This document shows, piece by piece, positions 56,950 to 64,000 of a stretch of DNA of 64,000 bases. A program made the position numbers and the translations under genes. Within the stretch, counting starts at the first letter, position 1. The number at the start of each line of letters is the position of its first letter. The notes beneath the pieces are model-generated. The model saw only the letters and a program-made list of their open reading frames with translations. It ran no database searches and was not told the origin of the DNA. This DNA is from Paraphysomonas bandaiensis (lineage: Eukaryota > Chrysophyceae): contig CBFFRP010000263.1 in NCBI GenBank assembly GCA_965644295.1, positions 1-64,000 of the forward strand, read 5' to 3'.

Positions 56950-57290
56950 ATGTCGTTCGCTATTTAAAGAAGATAGAACCTCCTAGGGTTTCGTGAGAAG
57001 ATCGGCTAACATTGACGTGGTTGATATGTGGTTAACAGTTAATAGTGTTCTCGAATAAAGTGATATCGGATCGCAATAAGTTTTGTACGCCGATGATGAG
57101 TGGATTGTGACATATTTGGACTACACCTTTATTATCGCACCAAATTGTTGTGGAGAATGAAAGTTTGAAACCAATTTCTGATAATAAAGAGCTTAGCCAT
57201 AATGTTTTCTGAGCTGTAGATGTAAGGCCATATATTCTGCTTTAGTAGATGACAGTAGTACCACTGTTGCCTGTAATCGAGATTGACATG
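56950..57290 (-). pseudogene. Degenerate copia RNase H domain
   Basis: Minus-strand translation gives 'QATVVLLSSTKAEYMAL', then after a frameshift 'TSTAQKTLWLSSLLSEIGF' and 'IWCDNKGVVQICHNP', then after another shift 'IAIRYHFIREH'. These are the successive conserved blocks of copia RNase H. At least two frameshifts and stops show it is dead. It belongs with the LTR-like block at 56235-56600. Confidence 0.8.
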
Positions 57291-57439
57291 ATATTTAGAC
57301 AATTACCCTTGCGATGAATGTAAAGACTGTGGTGGAGCGTCGAGTGAGGTGACACCACGCCCAGTTGCTCATATCATAAATTATGCATTATAAAACATAT
57401 ATTGTGCAATTCTCTGCGTCGGTTAAATTAGAATATCAT

Positions 57440-57725
57440 AATATTACTGATAAGTTCCCTCAACAAAGTCAGACTCGCACCTTATCGTGGTGTTATCGGG
57501 AAGTCAGACTCGCACCTTATCGTGGTGTTATCGGGAATAAGTACTGGAGAGATTTCTTCGGGAACGTCAGCCGCATATATAGTCATCAGATAACGTTCTG
57601 CCCACTCATAGCCTAATGCTTGTGTGGTACAAGGGACACTATAATATAAGTGCTACTTGTGTATACTTTTTTGAGCCCTGACGAATAAATATATATAAAT
57701 GTCTGTTTATTAGCAATTTGCTATG
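57440..57725 (+). repeat. Dispersed repeat, copy 5
   Basis: Starts 'ccctcaacaaagtcagactc' like copies 3 and 4 and contains 'atgcttgtgtggtacaaggg' and 'ccctgacgaataaa'. A 36-nt block (gtcagactcgcacc...gggaa) is tandemly doubled at 57469-57536. It is shorter than copies 3 and 4 and lacks the middle of the tail. Confidence 0.7.
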
Positions 57726-58048
57726 CATGCACATGTCGCTTGTCGTTACCGTAGAATTGTAACAAGAGTAATGTTGACTAAGCAACACAAATAATGTTGA
57801 CTAACTCTCAATTTTATTAGATGTAGTACTTCCTATGTCATTGTCAATCCTTTGGTACACAAGGTAGGACATATGTTATGACATTATATTCTTCGATTAC
57901 AAGAGTTGTTTACTTTACGTCTTCTTGCATCATATATCAGACTACACGTCACCAAGCTGCTGTACAATTCTCTACAGAACTTAAAGTTAGTTTTGTGAAT
58001 CAATTGTGTCAATCTGATTTTGCGGCATTCCAACAAGGTTAGCTGCTT
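57726..58048. other. Intergenic, no gene
   Basis: 3' flank of the BCS1-like gene. Contains 'ttgtttactttacgtcttct' also found near 55300, probably retroelement debris. Confidence 0.4.
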
Positions 58049-60768
58049 TTACGCGCTAGTCCTTGAGTGAACGGATGATGTCGTAGAAAGACCCCGACGC
58101 AAGGGTTCAGGAGGTGGCATCGAAGTGGCGTTGTCATTTCCGTAGTGAGACTGACCCGCTTTGAGGTTCCCCTGCATAAAATGCTTTTCGCTTTCATTGA
58201 GAACTTTCTCTTCCAGAGCTGAAAGAAATTCATCCACATCATCGTATTCTGCACACAGCTGTTCCACCTGTCCACAAACCAACACACAGTGAAAATAGAA
58301 AACTTATAAAGTACACACAGGACCTCAGCAGGAGTCATATCTGCCACACCGGGAGGGCTACCCATGGCGGTCTCTAGTCGTCGCCATTGTTCATCCGTGA
58401 GTGGGACCTTGAAGTAGTGTTCCACCATCTACGAAATCAGAGCAAAAAACAAGAAAAAAAATGAAAAATGTGTTAGGTAAATATACATGTAGCGGATTAC
58501 CTCCTTTGCCTCGGGCGCCTGTAGATATCCCAGATATATGATCTTGTCAATTCGTCCTGGTCTTATTAGCGCCGGATCTAGCTTCTCCGGATGATTCGTA
58601 GTCATAATCAGGATCCTATTAGGACAGTCCACAACTCCGTCAAGAACATTGAGCAGTCCAGAGAGATCAAGCTTATCATATTTTGACATGTATTTACTGG
58701 CCTTGTAGTCCTAGATGTAGACAGTGTAGACGAGTCAAACACACAGGTTAGATGCGCACAAAATACTCACAAGTCCCTTCTTATCCGAAGAGGTTCCTGA
58801 ATCTGCGAGAGAAGAAAGCATTGCCATCACAAGTCCAGCATCTCCACCGTCTTTTTCTTCAGCCCCTTCGTCATGACCATCACCCCCCACCACAGATACC
58901 TCTTTCGTGAGCTTGACTGACTCGTCTTCCTTACCACCTCCTGGAACACTGGCCTTCTTCTCCAAAGTGACTTTTGTGGTCTCGTTCTTTCCAGTTGACG
59001 ATCTGGCATGGACGATAGGAGACGCAGCATCCACATCCTCCATCACAAATATTATATCCTTGAAAGAAAGCTTCACGGGCATATCTTCCCCCTGATACGA
59101 TAAATCGTCATGCCAGCTAGGCATTCATACAAATAAATAAAAATACCTTCACTGCAAAGGACTGGTCGAAAACGATGTCCATTAACTCCTGGTTCGTTTC
59201 TATGCGTGCCAGCGGAATTGACACTACATTCCGCCCCGTGTGCTGTGCCATAGCTTTAATCAATGAGGTCTTGCCTGTACCAGGTGGACCATGCAAAAGC
59301 AGACCAAGTTTGTGTGGAAACCCTTGGATGGCGTATTTCCCCGTTTTGTCCCTATGATAAAAATAAACTGCATATAAACAAGAAGGACATTCTTACTTAA
59401 AGTGTCGTAGTAACTTGAGTAGCATCTGTTTTTCCCGAAAGAAAAGACACTGAAATGACTTTTCATCAGACAGCTTGTATCGTTTGTACACTCTTGTCTG
59501 CGCATCATCTCCACCACCACCGTCCTCATTACTAGAAACAGCGGGGGGGCTTTTGACAAGCATGTACAAGTACCGGCTGTGATCTTGCATGGCTTTCATT
59601 CGTTCGACGTACCAGTCAAAAGCATCTTGTATAAACGAGTCAACTTTCTTTTGCCCATCGGGGTTGTCCCCCTTAAACTCGAAGCGGATAGTGTTTTTGG
59701 TTATCTTGTTCTCACCCTCCTGATTGGGCTCGATGGTCTGCTGCCGGAAGTGTAGTCCAGGCTTCAATTCAATCCATACATTATTCTGGGGAAGAGTACT
59801 GATGGAATATAGTTGGAGTTGTTCCACTGTGCCGCCGTACACCATCTGGTAGCTCTCATTGTCACGGGTGGCCTTCTCTTTCACAGCCATAAACGATATT
59901 TTCGAGTTCTCCAATTTTAAATCCTTAATCTCAGCAATATATAACGTAATTGCCTTCTGTAAGATGTTGTTTCTTTCTTCCTTTCCGGCCCGATGAACAC
60001 TACCCCAAGCATTCATTCTGAACTAAATGCAAATCACGATTAATTAATATATCGTACAAATGATATATACAGACACGTACAAGATATACATATATATACG
60101 ACATTCACATATCTACCGATATATCTATACATGTACACTTCTATCAGTACTTATAGACCATATATACACATACATACAGACATATACATGTGGGGGGGGT
60201 TACCTCATAATCGAGTGTCTTATACACATACATACATATACACATATACATACATACATACATACATATACATGTGGGGGGGTTACCTCATAATCTAGTG
60301 TCTTATATACACATACATACATATACACATATACATACATACATACATATACATGTGGGGGGGGGTTACCTCATAATCGAGTGTCTTATATACACATACA
60401 TACATATACATGTGGGGGGGTTACCTCATAATCGAGTGTCTTATATACACATACATACACACAATACATGTGGGGGGGCTACCTCATAATCGAGTGTCTT
60501 ATACACACATACATACATATATACATACATATACATGTGGGGGGGTTACCTCATAATCGAGTGTCTTGAGACAAACATTTTTATTTTGACGAATACTCTC
60601 AATAATCTCATTAATCCATGGTTGAAACCGTTCAAACAGTAATGTCAGGATCTTAAAGACGAGTGGGATCATCATACAGACCGCCATATCTAGTATGACG
60701 TTCCCAGTACGCAGTGAGTTAATTATACCAAACTGTGAGCTTAATCCTTGCATAGCATTCATATCCAT
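58049..60768 (-). CDS. BCS1-type AAA ATPase
   Basis: Seven exons: 60768-60550, 60022-59397, 59351-59147, 59091-58771, 58710-58501, 58428-58324 and 58267-58049; 1,905 nt, 634 residues. An N-terminal hydrophobic helix ([18 protein letters not shown]) is followed by the BCS1-specific middle domain. The Walker A is [14 protein letters not shown], the Walker B '[12 protein letters not shown]', then sensor 1 '[10 protein letters not shown]' and arginine fingers 'LIRPGRID'. Between Walker B and the rest of the AAA core lies a ~80-residue Glu/Lys/Gly-rich insertion absent from BCS1. BCS1 inserts the Rieske protein into mitochondrial complex III; plant-type relatives occur in other membranes, so the site is uncertain. 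Intron 1 (527 nt) contains the repeated splice-site array. Confidence 0.85.
60100..60560 (-). repeat. Minisatellite repeating the exon 1 donor site in BCS1 intron 1
   Basis: Five extra copies of the exon 1 end plus donor (on the minus strand ACTCGATTATGAG followed by gtaaccccccc) occur inside the intron. Their intron-side first bases are near 60482, 60424, 60369, 60286 and 60203; the authentic donor is at 60549. Between copies are (TATG)n-type runs. One copy has ATTAGATTATGAG-type change, one has GTAG instead of GTAA. Confidence 0.95.
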
Positions 60769-61087
60769 GGCTAGTAAATGTACCCTGTGAACGTCTTGTC
60801 ACAGATAGAAGGCTTACTGACAGGAGATAACTTCTACTGTCTATCTACTAGTATATATATATGTATATAGATGTGCGGAGGGTCAGTGTATGTATATATA
60901 CAGCAGGATTATACTGATATATCCTCGTGCACATGAATAATGACTGAACCACAAGATCACAAGATGCTGTTTCATCAAAACGGAAAAGTAAAAAAAATAT
61001 GAAGAAAACTGGAGAAATTCCCACTAATCAAGCTAGAAATCAAGGGAAAAGAAGTGGAGTTGTACTAAAAAACTGAAAAAGTGTGGA
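60769..61087. other. Divergent intergenic region, no gene
   Basis: Upstream of BCS1-like (-) and leading into the GTAT array that precedes CCR4 (+). No gene recognised. Confidence 0.4.
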
Positions 61088-61358
61088 TGTATGTATGTAT
61101 GTATGTATGTATGTATGTATGTATGTATGTATGTATGTATGTATGTATGTATGTATGTATGTATGTATGTATGTATGTATTTATTTATGTATTTATGTAT
61201 GTATGTATGTATGTATGTATGTATGTATGTATGTATGTATGTATGTATGTATGTATGTATGTATGTATGTATGTATGTATGTATGTATGTATGTATGTAT
61301 GTATGTATGTATGTATGTATGTATGTATGTATGTATGTATGTATGTATGTATGTATGT
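61088..61358 (+). repeat. GTAT microsatellite, about 68 units
   Basis: Tetranucleotide array of about 270 bp with two TTAT changes near 61178-61196. It lies 87 bp before the CCR4 start codon. This is the ATAC motif on the opposite strand. Open in all frames on the plus strand. Confidence 0.98.
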
Positions 61359-61444
61359 CATACTGCAGAATTTTATAACGAAGAAATTCAGTGTTAATCA
61401 TTATTGTTATTATTATTTTATATATACACAAACAGACGATATCA

Positions 61445-64000
61445 ATGAGTGACGTGACTTGGGATTTATCACTTCGATGTGAGCAGCCTGTGGAGGGATG
61501 TGAGCTGACTCCTCATGCGTACCTAAAGTTGAAAAGCAGGACGCTTGATAATCCTGCCAAAGCAAAGGTATACACACACATACACTCATATACACTCATA
61601 CATATATATATACTCATATTCATACATAGACTGTCATATATACACACTCATATATACACACTCATATATATACACTCATATATACACACTCATATATACA
61701 CTCATATATACACACTCATATATACACTCATATATACACACTCATATATACACACTCATATATACACACTCATATATACACACTCATATATACACTCATA
61801 TATACACACTCATATATACACACTCATATATACACACTCATATATACACACTCATATATACACTCATATATACACACTCATATATACACACTCATATATA
61901 CACACTCATATATACACACTCATATATACACTCATATATACACACTCATATATACACTCATATATACACACTCATATATACACACTCATATATACACACT
62001 CATATATACACACTCATATATACACACTCATATATACACTCATATATACACACTCATATATACACACTCATATATACACACTCATATATACACACTCATA
62101 TATACACTCATATATACACACTCATATATACACATTCATATATACACACTCATATATACACACTCATATATACACACTCATATATACACACTCATATATA
62201 CACTCATATATACACACTGATATATACACACTCATGTACACACACTTATGTATACACTTATGTTTTATTATTTGGTTATGTATTTAGTTATTAGTAGTTA
62301 TGTAGTGTTTAGTATTGTTGGCTGACATTTGATGCGGGTGGTGTACAGGTACTAGAAGCTAACCCACATACCTTTTCTTTCAAGTGGAGCAGAGGACCCA
62401 CTATCCCTATGTGCGCATACAGCTCCTGTCCGAGAAACGGAACTACTGATCCACTAGACTGGTCGAGATTTTCAAGAGGAGGGCCAAGCCTTCGCTGTGC
62501 TGTTTGCGAAAAACTAGGAATTCCTCGACATGAGGCGCTATTTTGCTCAGTCAGGTTTATATGTGTAGTATATAGTGGGATGTTGTGCTAACTGATGCCA
62601 TTAAAGCTGCTTTAAGAACGCATGGCCGACACATATTGTCAGGTATGCTATATTGAGCTGTAGTTGTTGTGTAGTGACATGGTACGGAGCAGTAAACATC
62701 CCCGAAGCAGTGTCCCTGCTCCTGTTCCGCCAGCTCCACTCAGCAAGCCAGTGGTGGTAGCGGGAATCGTTGCGGAGAGAGATAGTGATGACGATGTTGT
62801 CGACGCGGAAGAACTTGACGAAGGGGGATATGTGGAAGGTGGGTGATGCTTGTGGCATTATTTTTTCTGTGCATAATGTGTTGTTAAGGGCATGTGCCGA
62901 CCTCTCTCATGGATACTCTGCATGGAGGGGCGGACGGACAATGGGAGGAGATATTCAGGCGAGTATCTAGTATATATCATTTTATTGTACTAATATGCCC
63001 ATAGCGAGCAGACGTATATTCCAACTGCTGAAGATGTGGGCAAGGTGTTACGTATCGAGTGTCGAGCAGTTGGCAAAGACTGTGAGACACTCGCCGGCCC
63101 AGTGGTGGTGTACACGGAGTGTGTGTTGTCCGCCCCCCGCTTGCCCCCAAGACGAGCATTGCATGCTGTACCCAACGCTGGAGCCTCCCTGTCATCCCAG
63201 TCGCAGGTCAGGTTCAGAGTCGTCAGCTACAATATACTGGCCGAGATATATGCAACAAAGCACGTGAGTGTCTGATTGTTTTCAAAGGGTCGTTTCATGT
63301 CACTGACTGACGGGCACGCTGGTGTAGGCCTATCCCTATAGTGACCCCTGGACCCTGAGCTGGCCGTATCGGCGGTCTATTATTTTGCAGGAATTAGCAG
63401 ATTCGAAGGGAGATATTATTTGTCTTCAAGAGGTACAGGCTGATCATTACGAGCAGAATCTTCAACCCGCCTTATCCGACATGGGGTATGATGGCCTGTA
63501 CAAGCAGAAGACACGGGAGAGTATGGGCCAGCATGGTAAAGTGGATGGATGTGCTGTGTTCTGGCGACGAACGAAGTTCATAATGGTTGAAAACTATTCA
63601 ATAGAATTCAATGAGATTGTGCAGCGCACAGCGTCACATCTCAACCTTGATGATGGGGACCGTCGTCGTTTCATTAGTCGTCTCAGCAAGGATAACATTG
63701 CCCAGGTACTAGTTCTAGAGCCTCTGTCTCGTCCGCAGCAGCAAAGGTCCAGGTCCGCTAGCCGCATATGCGTGGTGAATACTCATCTGTACTCTAACCA
63801 CACCCGGCCTGAGATAAAGCTGTGGCAGTCAGTGCAGCTGATGAAAGAGATTGAGTCGTACGTGCTTAACCAAGATCTTGCACTCCTAATATGCGGCGAC
63901 TTTAACTCCGAACCAGAATCGGCTGTTTATCAGTATTTGTCGCAGGGGGGACTCCATGAGGAGCACGCCCGTGTAGTAGAGGCTGTAGCGGAGGTGCATT
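61445..64000 (+). CDS. CCR4: CCR4-type poly(A) deadenylase, plant-like, 3' end cut
   Basis: Exons 61445-61567, 62349-62554, 62607-62642, 62675-62838, 62889-62958, 63005-63263 and 63328 to beyond 64000; the first six sum to a whole number of codons (858 nt). 'CAVCEKLGIPRHEALFCS' plus 'CFKNAWPTH' form the MYND-like zinc finger of plant CCR4 proteins. The sequence 'TYIPTAEDVGKVLRIEC' is the plant CCR4 linker domain. The exonuclease-endonuclease-phosphatase domain has 'VSYNILAEIYA', 'IICLQEVQADHYE', 'DGCAVFWRRTKF', 'VVNTHLYSN' and 'ICGDFNSEPES', so the catalytic Glu and Asp/Asn are present. It shortens mRNA poly(A) tails with CAF1/NOT. Exon 5 ends in a GC donor (AG|gcgagt), required to keep frame. 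Confidence 0.9.
61568..62348 (+). repeat. Minisatellite filling the first CCR4 intron
   Basis: The 781-nt GT-AG intron is made largely of catatatacacact-type 10-14-nt units from about 61575 to 62250, arranged in alternating ACTC ATATATAC AC and ACTC ATATATAC blocks. Spurious frames of 249 and 298 codons result. The remaining ~90 nt at the end are unique. Confidence 0.95.

Noticed and set aside
61391-62294. Overlapping 298- and 249-codon frames with YIHSYIHTHIYT repeats
   Set aside because: They translate the minisatellite in CCR4 intron 1. The first exon ends at a clear donor at 61567 and frame resumes at 62349.

Overview
The window is nuclear DNA from a eukaryote. It has spliceosomal genes with many short GT-AG introns (mostly about 35-90 nt), one tRNA-Phe, LTR and DNA transposons, and very long ATAC/GTAT microsatellites. 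There are no operons, no bacterial-type ribosome sites and no CRISPR array. Base composition is AT-rich outside exons. A CCR4 deadenylase of the plant type, with a MYND-like zinc finger instead of leucine-rich repeats, fits an alga or another photosynthesis-related or SAR-type protist better than an animal or fungus. I cannot name the species from the sequence alone.

Layout. 1-4.3 kb holds two retrotransposon gag-type ORFs on the minus strand. 4.29-8.53 kb is a DNA transposon with 557-bp terminal inverted repeats and a four-exon DDE-type transposase; it ends 38 bp before the start codon of a DMT/EamA transporter (8.57-9.75 kb). 10-13.3 kb has a Ty3/gypsy RNase H relic, an unrecognised 268-residue gene and a folded-back copia RT relic. 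13.8-17.4 kb carries a TMEM184-family membrane protein (-) and casein kinase 2 beta (+). 17.7-18.8 kb looks like a non-LTR retrotransposon 3' end. 19.33-24.62 kb is a copia element with LTRs I read as identical and a 5-bp target duplication. 25-34 kb carries a SMYD SET/MYND protein, an M14-type carboxypeptidase, a TTC14-like TPR protein, mitochondrial adenylate kinase 3 and a carbohydrate-type sulfotransferase. 35-41.4 kb has an ANTH-domain endocytic protein, a UBE2G-type E2 and a CDC50 flippase subunit. 41.4-49 kb contains dispersed repeats, a palindromic-box minisatellite and alanine aminotransferase. 49-52.1 kb is a 952-residue coiled-coil protein, followed by tRNA-Phe and an intronless P-loop ATPase whose 3' end is duplicated downstream. 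58-60.8 kb is a BCS1-type AAA ATPase. 61.4-64 kb is the CCR4 gene, cut by the window end.

The genes are unrelated housekeeping and membrane genes, not a pathway cluster. Exon joins were chosen by reading frame, GT-AG boundaries and family similarity. For most multi-exon genes the summed exon length is a whole number of codons.

The most unusual signals are structural. The 5' splice site of the BCS1 first intron is repeated five more times within that intron. All three giant ATAC arrays lie between divergently oriented transcription units. Every unusually long intron is a first intron inflated by tandem repeats. The DNA transposon's terminal repeats contain the first exons of its own transposase.
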